This document shows positions 28,434 through 36,808 of a stretch of 64,000 nucleotides of DNA, in pieces (positions within the stretch are counted from its first letter, which is position 1; every line of letters starts with the position of its first letter). Below the pieces are notes generated by a model. It ran no database searches. It worked only from the letters and a program-made list of their open reading frames with translations, and was not told the origin of the DNA. The stretch comes from Streptomyces sp. NBC_00569. GTDB lineage: Bacteria > Actinomycetota > Actinomycetes > Streptomycetales > Streptomycetaceae. The stretch spans positions 5,257,501 to 5,321,500 of the forward strand of contig NZ_CP107783.1 in NCBI RefSeq assembly GCF_036345255.1. The letters are read 5' to 3'. The position numbers were made by a program, and so were the translations under genes.

Positions 28434-29690
28434 AGTGGCTCGTCCCCCCAGGTACGGACGCAGCACCTCGGGCACCCTCACGGAGCCGTCGGCCTGCTGG
28501 TGATTCTCCAGGATGGCCACGATGGTGCGCGGCACCGCGCACAGCGTGCCGTTCAGGGTCGACAGCGGCTGCACCTTCTTGCCGTCGCGCATCCGGATGG
28601 ACAGGCGGCGGGCCTGGAAGCCGTCACAGTTCGACGCCGAGGTCAGCTCGCGGTACTTGCCCTGCGTCGGGATCCACGCCTCGCAGTCGAACTTGCGTGA
28701 GGCCGAGGACCCGAGGTCGCCCGTCGCCACATCGATGACCTGGAAGGGCAGCTCGAGGCCGGTCAGCCACTGCTTCTCCCACTCCAGAAGCCGCTTGTGC
28801 TCGGCCTCGGCGTCCTCGGGAGCGACGTACGAGAACATCTCGACCTTGTCGAACTGGTGCACCCGGAAGATGCCCCGGGTGTCCTTGCCGTACGTACCGG
28901 CCTCGCGGCGGAAGCACGGCGAGAAGCCGGCATAACGCAGCGGCAGCTTGTCCGCGTCGAGGATCTCGTCCATGTGGTACCCGGCGAGCGCGACCTCGGA
29001 GGTGCCGACCAGGTAGTAGTCGTCCTTCTCCAGGTGGTACACGTTCTCCGCGGCCTGGCCGAGGAAGCCCGTGCCCTCCATGGCGCGCGGGCGCACCAGG
29101 GCGGGCGTCAGCATCGGGATGAAGCCGGCCTCGGTGGCCTGCGCGATCGCCGCGTTCACCAGGGCGAGTTCGAGGAGCGCGCCGACGCCCGTCAGGTAGT
29201 AGAAGCGCGAGCCCGACACCTTGGCGCCGCGCTCGACGTCGATGGCGCCGAGCGCCTCGCCGAGCTCCAGGTGGTCCTTGGGCTCGAAGCCCTCGGCGCC
29301 GAAGTCGCGGATCGTGCCGTGCGTCTCGAGGACGACGAAGTCCTCCTCGCCGCCGACCGGGACGTCCGTGTGCACGATGTTGCCCAGCAGGAGGGCGAGG
29401 CGCTGGGTCTCCTCGTCGGCCTCGCGCTGCTCGGCCTCGGCGCTCTTGACGGCGGCGGAGAGCTCGCCGGTCTTCTTCAGGAGCTCCTGCCGCTCGTCGG
29501 CGGAGGCCTTGGGGATCAGCTTGCCGAGCGACTTCTGCTCGGAACGGAGCTCGTCGAAGCGGAGACCGGACGACCTGCGCCGCTCGTCGGCGGAGAGCAG
29601 GGCGTCGACGAGGGCGACGTCCTCTCCACGGGCGCGCTGGGAGGCGCGAACACGGTCGGGGTCCTCACGGAGCAGGCGAAGGTCAATCAC
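28419..29690 (-). CDS. serS: Seryl-tRNA synthetase
   Basis: Charges tRNA-Ser in the cytosol. 423 residues: the long N-terminal coiled-coil arm (about 25-100, with [16 protein letters not shown]), class II motif 2 [21 protein letters not shown], and motif 3 region [19 protein letters not shown] start at 29690 ([11 protein letters not shown]). A tRNA-Ser(UGA) gene lies at 47976 in the window. The gene reads away from a DnaA-box-rich region that must also hold its promoter. Confidence 0.97.
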   Translation of the reverse strand: MIDLRLLREDPDRVRASQRARGEDVALVDALLSADERRRSSGLRFDELRSEQKSLGKLIPKASADERQELLKKTGELSAAVKSAEAEQREADEETQRLALLLGNIVHTDVPVGGEEDFVVLETHGTIRDFGAEGFEPKDHLELGEALGAIDVERGAKVSGSRFYYLTGVGALLELALVNAAIAQATEAGFIPMLTPALVRPRAMEGTGFLGQAAENVYHLEKDDYYLVGTSEVALAGYHMDEILDADKLPLRYAGFSPCFRREAGTYGKDTRGIFRVHQFDKVEMFSYVAPEDAEAEHKRLLEWEKQWLTGLELPFQVIDVATGDLGSSASRKFDCEAWIPTQGKYRELTSASNCDGFQARRLSIRMRDGKKVQPLSTLNGTLCAVPRTIVAILENHQQADGSVRVPEVLRPYLGGRATLEPK

Positions 29691-29947
29691 CCCTCAAGGC
29701 TACCGGTGCGCGGTTCCACCGCACGAACCGATATCCCGTGCGTTACCTTATGACCGATATGCCGGAATGTGAATTCGGCAATGCGAGGCCAGTCGCGGTG
29801 AAGCGCGTGGCCGAAATGGATCTTCTCGGGACCGGTCGGACGCTGTGGACGCCGGTCAATGAAAAGGGTCCATTCCCCGAAATGGGGCAGACGCGGCACA
29901 GTCGCTTGACCAAATCCCCTTGTGCGCAGCGGGACTTGGAGGCGGGG

Positions 29948-30259
29948 TTGTCCACAGGAATGCGGCTCTCCGGGAAGTTATCCACAGGCTGTGCGAAAGA
30001 TCTGTGGACACCGGAAGAGATCGTTCCGAAAGCCGCATGCGCGGCGAAGGATTCCCGATCCAAACCCATCTCACACGCACTTTCGAGTGGAAATGGTTCG
30101 CTCTATAGAGTTGATCAAAGGAAAAGAGTGGACGAGGGGTGACGTGCGCCCCTGTGGACGGACTTGAGGGCTGTAGGGCGATTTGTCGACCATGTAGCGA
30201 GATGGTGTCGACTTGTCCCCAGGTCGAGAAGCACACCTGTGGATAACTTCTGTGGATGG
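29948..30259. other. DnaA-box cluster in the serS-pheA intergenic region
   Basis: Exact boxes: TTGTCCACA (29948), TTATCCACA (29978) and reverse TTATCCACA (30238-30246). One-mismatch boxes: reverse GTGTCCACA (30003-30011) and TTGTCCCCA (30213). Two-mismatch boxes: 29844, 30153 and 30251 (all reverse TGTGGA). The 684-base gap between serS and pheA (29691-30374) has no convincing gene and is visibly less GC-rich than its neighbours. The set is consistent with a DnaA-titrating locus outside oriC. Confidence 0.75.
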
Positions 30260-30374
30260 CGAAAATCTGCAGGTAGGACTGGTTCTCGGAACGTCGAAAT
30301 CCGGCGCCCGAAGACGCCGGAAAGCCATCAGAGCCCGTATGCCCGAAGAGGCCGTGACCTGGAACCCGAAGGCG

Positions 30375-31310
30375 TCAGAAACGGCCGTCCTGGCAGCGCG
30401 CGAGCCAGTCCGACGCCGCCATGAAGTCACTGTCGGACGTCCCCGTCCGCGGAGTCCGGACGTCCGCCACGGTGACCCCGGCCCTCGGATACGAGCCCAG
30501 GAAGCGCACCTGCGGGCAGACCCGCTTGAGCCCCATCAGCGCCTCGCCCACGCGGCGGTCCGAGATGTGGCCCTCCGCGTCGATGGCGAAGCAGTAGTTC
30601 CCGATGCCTTCACCGGTCGGCCGGGACTGCAGCAGCATCAGGTTGACGCCACGCACCGCGAACTCCTGGAGCAGTTCGAGCAGCGCGCCCGGGTGGTCGT
30701 CGCGCTGCCAGATGACCACGGAGGTCTTGTCCGCACCGGTGGGCGCGGCGGGGCGGGCCGGCTTGCCGACGAGGACGAACCGCGTCTGCGCGTTCTCCGC
30801 GTCGTGGATCTCGGTGACCAGCGGCACCAAGCCGTAGCGCTCGGCCGCGAACTCGCCCGCGAACGCCGCGTCGTAGCGGCCCTCCTGCACCAGGCGCGCG
30901 CCGTCCGCGTTCGACGCCGCGGACTCCCACGTCACGTCCTCGTCGAGATTCGCCTTCATCCAGTTGCGGACCTGCGGCTGGGCCGCCGGGTGGGCCGTCA
31001 CCGTCTTGATGTCCGACACCTGCGTACCGGGCCTGACCAGCAGCGCGAAGGTGATCGAGAGCAGCACCTCGCGGTAGATCATCAGCGGCTCACCGGCCAC
31101 CAGTTCGTCGAGCGTGGTCGTGATGCCGCCCTCGACGGAGTTCTCGATCGGCACGAACGCGGCTTCGGCCTCGCCGTTGCGTACGGCGTCCAGTGCAGCG
31201 GGCACGGACACCATCGGGACGAGCTCCCGGGTGGCGGTCTCCGGGAGCGTGCGCAGAGCAACCTCGGTGAAGGTGCCCTGGGGACCGAGATACGCGTAGC
31301 TGGCTGACAT
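30375..31310 (-). CDS. pheA: Prephenate dehydratase
   Basis: Monofunctional enzyme making phenylpyruvate from prephenate in phenylalanine synthesis. The catalytic domain (1-185) has YLGPQGTFTE, VPIENSVEGG and the NAQTRFVLVG block with the Thr-Arg-Phe catalytic triplet. The ACT domain (about 200-280) has HPGALLELL and LQSRPTGEGIG; the usual ESRP phenylalanine-binding motif reads QSRP here, so feedback inhibition may be weaker. I use ATG 31310 (MSASYAYLG), with AGGGTG upstream. It starts 11 bases after the DyP peroxidase stop and so may be read from the copper operon. Confidence 0.95.
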   Translation of the reverse strand: MSASYAYLGPQGTFTEVALRTLPETATRELVPMVSVPAALDAVRNGEAEAAFVPIENSVEGGITTTLDELVAGEPLMIYREVLLSITFALLVRPGTQVSDIKTVTAHPAAQPQVRNWMKANLDEDVTWESAASNADGARLVQEGRYDAAFAGEFAAERYGLVPLVTEIHDAENAQTRFVLVGKPARPAAPTGADKTSVVIWQRDDHPGALLELLQEFAVRGVNLMLLQSRPTGEGIGNYCFAIDAEGHISDRRVGEALMGLKRVCPQVRFLGSYPRAGVTVADVRTPRTGTSDSDFMAASDWLARCQDGRF

Positions 31311-31320
31311 ATTGGTCACC

Positions 31321-32574
31321 CTAATGGGCCTCCAGCAACGCCTGCCCCACGTACTCGCCCTCGCCTGCCCCGCCGGGCACCGCGAACAGCCCGCTCGACT
31401 CGTGACGGATGAAGTCCGACAGGGCGTCTCCCCGGTCGAGCTTGCGCTGCACCGGGACGAAGCCGCGCAGGGGGTCCGCCTGCCAGCAGACGAAGAGCAG
31501 CCCGGCGTCCGGGACCCCGTCGTGGCCTATGCCGTCGTGGTACGAGAACGGGCGGCGGACCATCGCGGCGCCGCCGTTCTGGTCGGGCCGGGTGATGCGC
31601 GCGTGGGCGTTGATGGGGATGACGAGCTTGCCGTCGGCGCCGGTCTTCTCCAGGTCCGGCTCCGTGGTCTCGGTGCCGCCGGTCAGGGGCGCGCCGTCGG
31701 ACTTCCTGCGCCCGATGACGTCGTCCTGTGCCTTCCCCGACAGCTTCTCCCAGTCGTCGAGCAGCATGCGGATGCGTCGTACGACGGCGTACGAGCCGCC
31801 GGCCATCCAGGCGGGGTCGTCCGAAGCGGGCACGAAGATCCGCTTGTCGAAGTCGGCGTCGGCCGGCTTCGGGTTGTTCGTGCCGTCGATCTGGCCCATG
31901 AGGTTGCGGGCGGTCATGGGGTGGGAGGTGGCGCCGGGCGAGCGGTTGAAGCCGTTCATCTGCCAGCGGACCCGGGCCGCTTCCCCCGCGTCCCGCTGGA
32001 CCGCGCGCAGGGCGTGGAACGCGACCAGCGCGTCGTTCGCGCCGATCTGCACCCACAGGTCGCCGTTGCTGCGGGCCTTGTCGAGGTGGTCGGAGAAGAA
32101 GTCGGGCAGCGGGTCGAGAGCCGTCGGGCGCTGCTTCTCCAGCCCTGTACGGGAGAAGAAGCTGTGGCCGAAGCCGAAGGTGAGCGTCAGCGAGGAAGGG
32201 CCGGCGTCGCGGGCGACGTCGGTGTCGGAGTCGCCGAGCGTCTCGCCGGCCATCAGCCGCCGGGCGGTGGCCGACCAGCGGCGCATCAGGGCCGCCGCTT
32301 CCTTGCGTCCGGCGCCCGGCGCGAGATCGAAGGCGATCAAGTGCCCGCGGGACTGCATCGGGGTCGTGATGCCGGGCTGATGTTTCCCGTGAAACATCAC
32401 GCGGTCCGCGCCGAGGGAGGTCAGCGACGCGGCGGCGTCGGGGGAGTTCGACGACGCGGTCGCGTACCCGGCGGCGCCGCCCACGGCGCCCAGGGCGAGG
32501 CCCGTCGCGCCCGCGGTGCCGAGGAGCCGTCGTCGGGAGATGCCGGAGTCGGTCCGGTTCTCGGAGTCAGCCAT
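31321..32574 (-). CDS. dtpA: Dye-decolourising heme peroxidase DtpA/EfeB, Tat-exported
   Basis: 417 residues with a twin-arginine signal (SRRRLLGTAGATG near residue 14) and the DyP signature GQIDGTNNPKP (GxxDG), plus INAHARI and FSYHDG, which includes the heme-side His region. The EfeB annotation usually implies iron uptake, but no EfeU or EfeO is present; the neighbours are Sco, PCuAC and CopC-CopD. In S. lividans the homologue DtpA works with Sco and ECuC in delivering copper to the GlxA oxidase during development, so DtpA is the better name. A one-mismatch parS lies inside the gene. Confidence 0.93.
   Translation of the reverse strand: MADSENRTDSGISRRRLLGTAGATGLALGAVGGAAGYATASSNSPDAAASLTSLGADRVMFHGKHQPGITTPMQSRGHLIAFDLAPGAGRKEAAALMRRWSATARRLMAGETLGDSDTDVARDAGPSSLTLTFGFGHSFFSRTGLEKQRPTALDPLPDFFSDHLDKARSNGDLWVQIGANDALVAFHALRAVQRDAGEAARVRWQMNGFNRSPGATSHPMTARNLMGQIDGTNNPKPADADFDKRIFVPASDDPAWMAGGSYAVVRRIRMLLDDWEKLSGKAQDDVIGRRKSDGAPLTGGTETTEPDLEKTGADGKLVIPINAHARITRPDQNGGAAMVRRPFSYHDGIGHDGVPDAGLLFVCWQADPLRGFVPVQRKLDRGDALSDFIRHESSGLFAVPGGAGEGEYVGQALLEAH
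32382..32395. other. parS-like ParB site (one mismatch) inside dtpA
   Basis: GTTTCCCGTGAAAC differs from parS at one base, and is flanked by an extended palindrome GAT...ATC. It lies in the codons for VMFHGKHQ of dtpA. Binding by ParB is inferred. Confidence 0.55.
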
Positions 32575-32582
32575 GGTGTGGT

Positions 32583-34559
32583 TCAGCCGATCTTCACGTT
32601 CTTGTTGACGGTCACTTGGTCGATATCGGACGTGCGCACGGTGACCGCGATCTTCCAGCCGCCCGCCACGGGGATCTGTACGCCGCTCGCGCTCCAGTGT
32701 CCGGTGGCGATGTGATCGGGAACGACCGGCAGAGGGCCGAGCTTCTTCGCGGCGAGAGTGAAGGAGACCTTCACCTCGGGGATGTCGAACGCCTTGCCGT
32801 TGGGGCGCTCCACGTAGACGTGCATGTCGTTGCTGCCGGTACGTCCGGGATCCATGTCCAGGAGGAGTGTGCCCTTGCCGTCCTGGCCGCCCGTGTCGAA
32901 CGGCAGTTTCAGGGAGAGCGGCCCCGACCGCTGGGAGGCCGCCGCGGTGACGGCCTGGGCCTCCTCCTCGGTGCGGCCCGGCTCGGTGGAGGTGAGCACG
33001 GTCGTGACGACGAGCAGGACGACGGCCACACAGGCCTCGGTGAGTACGGAGCGACGCAGTCCGGAGCGGCCCGGGTCGGCGTCCCGTATGCGCTTGTCAC
33101 GGGCGGTGGCGAGCGCGGCGCGCTGCCGGGCGAGCTGGGCGGACCGCTTGTCGTCGACATCGGAGCCGGAGCCGGATCCCGTATCGGCACCGGGGCCGGA
33201 GCCCGCATTGCCCCTGGCGTCCCCCGACGACGACCCCGACGACCCCTTCGACGCGCCACCCGTCGGTACCGTCACCGCCTCCTCCGAGCGCGTGTGCTCC
33301 TCGATCGCGGTGGTTGCGGCGGCCTCCGGGGCGGCGAGCCCCTCCGACAGGCGTCCCGTCCACTTCCGCGAGATCCAGGCGACGCCGACCAGGACGGCGA
33401 CGAGCCCGATCTTGAGCAGGAGCAGTTGCCCGTAGCGGGTGCCGGTGAGCGCCGACCAGGAACCGACCTGACGCCAGGACTGGTAGAGGCCGGTCGCGGC
33501 CAGCGTGGAGACCGCGCAGAACGCCACCCGGGAGAATCGCCGGACGGCCGTGGCCTCGATCGAGGGCGCCCGGTACAGGGCGACGAGCAGCGTGGTGAGC
33601 CCGCCGAGCCAGGCCGCGACCGAGAGCAGGTGCAGTACGTCGACAGGCATGGCGAGTCCGGCCTGGATGCCTGTGGAGGCGTGCTCGGCCATCGCCCAGG
33701 TCGCGGCGAGACCGGCGGCGACGACCGCGCCGCCGATCGCGAGTCCGAAGGTGAGGTCCTTCTTCTCCTTGGGGTCGGTCCGCTTCTCGTACGCGCCGAA
33801 GAGCACGGCGATGAAGAGGGCGGCGGCGGCCAGCAGCAGGAGCCGTGACACCAGGGCCGCGCCCGACTTGGTCTGCAGGACCTGCCCGAGGAGGGTGAGG
33901 TCGAAGATGTCACCGACCGCGCCGGATCCCGTGTAGGAGCCGCGCATCAGGAGCATGGCGAGGGTCGCGCCGGTGAGGGTGATCCAGCCGCCCACCACGA
34001 CCCGCTGCACGGGGCGGACGCCCGCTCCGCGCGGCCAGCAGGCGAGGACGAAGGCCGCGCCGCCGACGGTGAGGATGAAGCCCGCGTAGGAGAGGTACCG
34101 CCCGACGCCGTAGAGCCCGCCGACCACGCCGCCGCCCGCGGTCTGGTCGGGCAGGGCCGCCGTGGTCTTGGACGGGGCGCCGATGGAGAAGGTGAACGCC
34201 CCGGAGACGGGGTGGCTGTCGGCCGACACGACCTGGTAGGCGACGGTGAACGTGCCGTCGGGCAGCCCGGAGTGGAGGGGGACGCCGTAGGTCGTGCCGC
34301 CGAGGTCGGTCGTCTTCCCGGTGTCGACGCGCTTCCCGGCCGGGTCCAGGACCCGCACGGAGCCGTCGGACATCGCGACCTCCTCGGAGAAGGTCAGGGA
34401 CACCCGGGTGGGGGCCTGCTCGACCACCGCGCCCTGCTTCGGGTCGCTCCCGGTCAGCGCGGCGTGCGCGGAGACGGGCGCGGCGCCGGCGAGGAGTGCG
34501 CCGGTGACGGCGAGGAGCAGCAGCAACAGGTGCCGGAAGCGGGGAGCGATGGTCTTCAC
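32583..34559 (-). CDS. CopC-CopD copper-binding/transport fusion
   Basis: 658 residues. A signal peptide ends at about residue 31 (VSA), leaving mature N-terminal HAALTGSDPKQG, the CopC copper-binding start with its terminal His. CopC runs to about 125, followed by eight or so membrane helices of CopD (150-390), a Ser/Gly-rich cytosolic linker and a last helix (about 505-525) before an extracytoplasmic YtkA-like beta domain (560-658). CopC-CopD bring copper across or to the outer side of the membrane. GTG start; 16 bases after the PCuAC gene stop. Confidence 0.9.
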   Translation of the reverse strand: MKTIAPRFRHLLLLLLAVTGALLAGAAPVSAHAALTGSDPKQGAVVEQAPTRVSLTFSEEVAMSDGSVRVLDPAGKRVDTGKTTDLGGTTYGVPLHSGLPDGTFTVAYQVVSADSHPVSGAFTFSIGAPSKTTAALPDQTAGGGVVGGLYGVGRYLSYAGFILTVGGAAFVLACWPRGAGVRPVQRVVVGGWITLTGATLAMLLMRGSYTGSGAVGDIFDLTLLGQVLQTKSGAALVSRLLLLAAAALFIAVLFGAYEKRTDPKEKKDLTFGLAIGGAVVAAGLAATWAMAEHASTGIQAGLAMPVDVLHLLSVAAWLGGLTTLLVALYRAPSIEATAVRRFSRVAFCAVSTLAATGLYQSWRQVGSWSALTGTRYGQLLLLKIGLVAVLVGVAWISRKWTGRLSEGLAAPEAAATTAIEEHTRSEEAVTVPTGGASKGSSGSSSGDARGNAGSGPGADTGSGSGSDVDDKRSAQLARQRAALATARDKRIRDADPGRSGLRRSVLTEACVAVVLLVVTTVLTSTEPGRTEEEAQAVTAAASQRSGPLSLKLPFDTGGQDGKGTLLLDMDPGRTGSNDMHVYVERPNGKAFDIPEVKVSFTLAAKKLGPLPVVPDHIATGHWSASGVQIPVAGGWKIAVTVRTSDIDQVTVNKNVKIG

Positions 34560-34575
34560 GAACGGTCAGCCCCTC

Positions 34576-35100
34576 TCAGTACGACGTGTGCGACGTGTGC
34601 GACGACATCGACGACATCGACGAGTGCGCCGACTTCGCCGTCGGGTTGTAGGTGGCGGCCTTCACCGGGAAGGTCACCGTGACGGTGCCGGACTTGGCGA
34701 AGTGCAGCTTCACCGACACTTTGTCGCCCTCCTTGGGCGTCTGCTTGAGGTTTTCGAACATGAGGTGGTTGCCACCGCGTTCGAAGTCGAGCTCGCCGCC
34801 GGCCGGGACGGGGAAGGACTTCTGTTCCTTCATCACCCCGCCCTTGGTGCTGTGGAGGGTGACCTGCTGGGCGATGGCGCTGGTCACCGAGGTGAGCGTG
34901 TCGGCGCCACCGCTGTTGTGGACGACGAAGAAGCCGGCCGCCATGTCGCCGCCCGCGGGCGCCGGTATGAACGCCCCGCCGACCTTCACCGCGGGCTTGC
35001 CGGAGGACGCCGAGGCCGACGAGTCGCCGGAGCCGCAGGCCGTGAGGGCGAGTCCGGCCGCCAGCGCGGTGGCGCCGAGGGCGAGCGGTGTACGCCTCAC
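34576..35100 (-). CDS. PCuAC-domain copper chaperone lipoprotein (ECuC)
   Basis: 174 residues. A lipobox (LALTACGSG) gives a lipid-anchored outer-face protein. The PCuAC copper site H-x10-M-x21-H-x-M is visible in VTLHSTKGGVMKEQ and GGNHLMFEN. The C-terminal tail adds SAHSSMSSMSSHTSHTSY, rich in Met and His and coded by 9-base tandem repeats, perhaps a second Cu site. The family hands Cu(I) to Sco and oxidases. The GTG start overlaps the sco stop by 4 bases (GTGA), so it is coupled to Sco. Confidence 0.92.
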   Translation of the reverse strand: MRRTPLALGATALAAGLALTACGSGDSSASASSGKPAVKVGGAFIPAPAGGDMAAGFFVVHNSGGADTLTSVTSAIAQQVTLHSTKGGVMKEQKSFPVPAGGELDFERGGNHLMFENLKQTPKEGDKVSVKLHFAKSGTVTVTFPVKAATYNPTAKSAHSSMSSMSSHTSHTSY

Positions 35101-35795
35101 GGCTGCTCCCCCTTGATGAGCTTGGGAAGGTCCTTGGTGTAGTCGTCGACGGTGGCGTCCTCGCCGTACAGGACGTACCCGGCGTCGGTCTTCGGCGAGA
35201 AGGCGATGACCTGCGTGCCGTGCATCGAGACGAGCTTGCCGTTCTTGTCCTTCTGCGTCGGCTCGATGGAGATGCCGAGGGTGCGGGCGCTGCCCTGGAT
35301 GGTGGCGAAGTCGCCGGTCAGGCCGATGAAGTCGGGGTCCTGTGCCTTGAGCCACTTGCCGAGGACGGGCGCGGTGTCGCGGTCCGGGTCGGTGGTGACG
35401 AAGACGACTTGGAGCTTGTCCTGCTCGGCCTTGGGCAGCGCCTTCTTGGCGACGGCGATGTTGCTCATCGTCAGGGGGCACACGTCGGGGCAGTGGGTGT
35501 AGCCGAAGTAGATCAGCGTGGGCTTGCCCTTGGTCTGCTCGCGCAGGTCGAACTTCTTGCCGTGGGTGTCCGTGAGGACGAGGTCCGGCTTCTTGAAGGG
35601 CGAGTCGAGGACGGTCGCGGCCTTGTTCGAACCGGTCTCGGCGGAGACATCGGCGACGGGCTTGTTGCTGTCGTCGCCACTGCCGCAGGCGGAGAGGGTG
35701 AGCGACGCCGCGGCGATGAGCCCGGCGGCGAGCAGCGTCTTCTTGCGGAGGGCCTGGCGAGGAGCCGTGTGCGGGGTCTTACGGGGAGAGCGCAT
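35097..35795 (-). CDS. sco: SCO1/SenC family copper chaperone lipoprotein
   Basis: Thioredoxin-fold copper chaperone for cytochrome c oxidase and, in S. lividans, for GlxA-linked development. 232 residues: lipobox LTLSACGSG, CxxxC in YTHCPDVCPLTMS and the third ligand His in SMHGTQVIAF. The ATG at 35795 starts MRSPRKTPH; the upstream 31 codons of the frame pass through a terminator-like hairpin and are unlikely. It heads the Sco-ECuC-CopCD-DtpA transcript. Confidence 0.94.
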   Translation of the reverse strand: MRSPRKTPHTAPRQALRKKTLLAAGLIAAASLTLSACGSGDDSNKPVADVSAETGSNKAATVLDSPFKKPDLVLTDTHGKKFDLREQTKGKPTLIYFGYTHCPDVCPLTMSNIAVAKKALPKAEQDKLQVVFVTTDPDRDTAPVLGKWLKAQDPDFIGLTGDFATIQGSARTLGISIEPTQKDKNGKLVSMHGTQVIAFSPKTDAGYVLYGEDATVDDYTKDLPKLIKGEQP

Positions 35796-35824
35796 AGAGA
35801 AATGTCCCAGATGTGAGGCGGGCC

Positions 35825-35889
35825 GGTGTGCACCGGGGTCGGCCGGCGGCCGCGGAGGGCCGCCGCCTGCGCCGGCCCCGGTGCACACC
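35825..35889. terminator. Long hairpin between ycnI and sco
   Basis: Outer arms GGTGTGCACCGGGG (35825-35838) and CCCCGGTGCACACC (35876-35889) pair over 14 bp, with further inner pairing. It lies 10 bases after the ycnI stop and 29 bases before the sco start, so it probably ends ycnI and may attenuate read-through into sco. Confidence 0.75.
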
Positions 35890-35899
35890 CGCGGCTGGT

Positions 35900-36661
35900 T
35901 CAGCTGTTGGTACGACGGCGTCCCGCGAGCACACCGAAGGCCACGCCGGCGGCGCCGACGACGATGCCCGCGATGCCGAGGGCGCGTGCGGTGGTGTCGC
36001 TGCCGGAAGAGCCGTCGGAGGAGCTGTCGGACGAGGACGCGGCCGTGGCCGCCTTGTCGTCACCCGACTTGGCGCTGTCGTCGGCCGCGGCGCCGCCGTG
36101 GTGGTCCTCGGTCGCGGCCGAGAGCTCCAGGGTGGGCGCCGGGTTCTCCGGCTCCTCCTGGCCCTTGGCCTGCGGCTCGATCCAGCGCACGACTTCCTTG
36201 TTGTCGTACGTCTGGATCGCCTTGAAGACGAGCTCGTCCGTGTCCTCGGGCAGCTGCCCGATGGAGAGCGGGAACTTCTGGAAGAAGCCGGGCTGGATGC
36301 CCTTGTCCTTGCCCGAGCCGTCGGCGGTCCAGGTGACCTGGGAGACGGCCTGGTCGATCTTCTCGCCGTGCATCTCCAGCGGCTTGTCGAGCTTGGACTT
36401 GGTGACCTTGGCGGTCCAGCCGGGGATGGGCTCGGGCATGACCGAGGCCAGCGGGTGGTCGGTCGGGAAGTTGACCTCGACCTTGGTGGTCGCGGCGTCG
36501 TCGCGCTCGTTCGGCACCTTGAAGTTCACGACGGCGTATCCGCCCTTGGCGGCGACGCCCTCCGGCTGCACGCTCACGTGTGCGAAGGCGGGGACGGAGA
36601 GCACCAGGACGGCGGACGCGGCGCCGGCACCGACTACGGCGACGCGGGAAATCTTCTTCAT
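35900..36661 (-). CDS. ycnI: YcnI-like (DUF1775) copper-binding membrane-anchored protein
   Basis: 253 residues. A signal peptide ends AFA, exposing mature HVSVQPEG; in B. subtilis YcnI the mature N-terminal His is part of a one-histidine brace Cu(II) site. The domain (35-190) includes VVNFKVPNERDDAATTKVEV, followed by a Ser/Asp-rich linker and a C-terminal helix (about 225-245) with RRR stop-transfer. ATG 36661 (MKKISRV). It is placed upstream of the Sco operon, in the same direction. Confidence 0.9.
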   Translation of the reverse strand: MKKISRVAVVGAGAASAVLVLSVPAFAHVSVQPEGVAAKGGYAVVNFKVPNERDDAATTKVEVNFPTDHPLASVMPEPIPGWTAKVTKSKLDKPLEMHGEKIDQAVSQVTWTADGSGKDKGIQPGFFQKFPLSIGQLPEDTDELVFKAIQTYDNKEVVRWIEPQAKGQEEPENPAPTLELSAATEDHHGGAAADDSAKSGDDKAATAASSSDSSSDGSSGSDTTARALGIAGIVVGAAGVAFGVLAGRRRTNS

Positions 36662-36808
36662 GGCAGAGACCACTCCACTCGGGTTCAGCGGGATCAGGCG
36701 AACGGTGGGTGCGCGCACCGGGAGAGGGGCACGCGCGCGTGCCGCACGACACCCCTCCGCGCTGTGCGGGAACCCCTACAAGGGCCCGCGTGGAGTACGT
36801 GTGTCGTG

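Noticed and set aside
29738..30142. 134-codon frame in the DnaA-box gap
   Set aside because: Codon use is unlike the genome, and there is no ribosome site or recognisable motif. It reads through several DnaA boxes.
30091..30165. Short 24-codon frame MVRSIELIKG in the same gap
   Set aside because: Uses AAA and ATA codons and lacks a Shine-Dalgarno; more likely non-coding DNA.
31321..32574. Iron-uptake EfeUOB system
   Set aside because: Only the peroxidase member is present; all neighbours are copper proteins.
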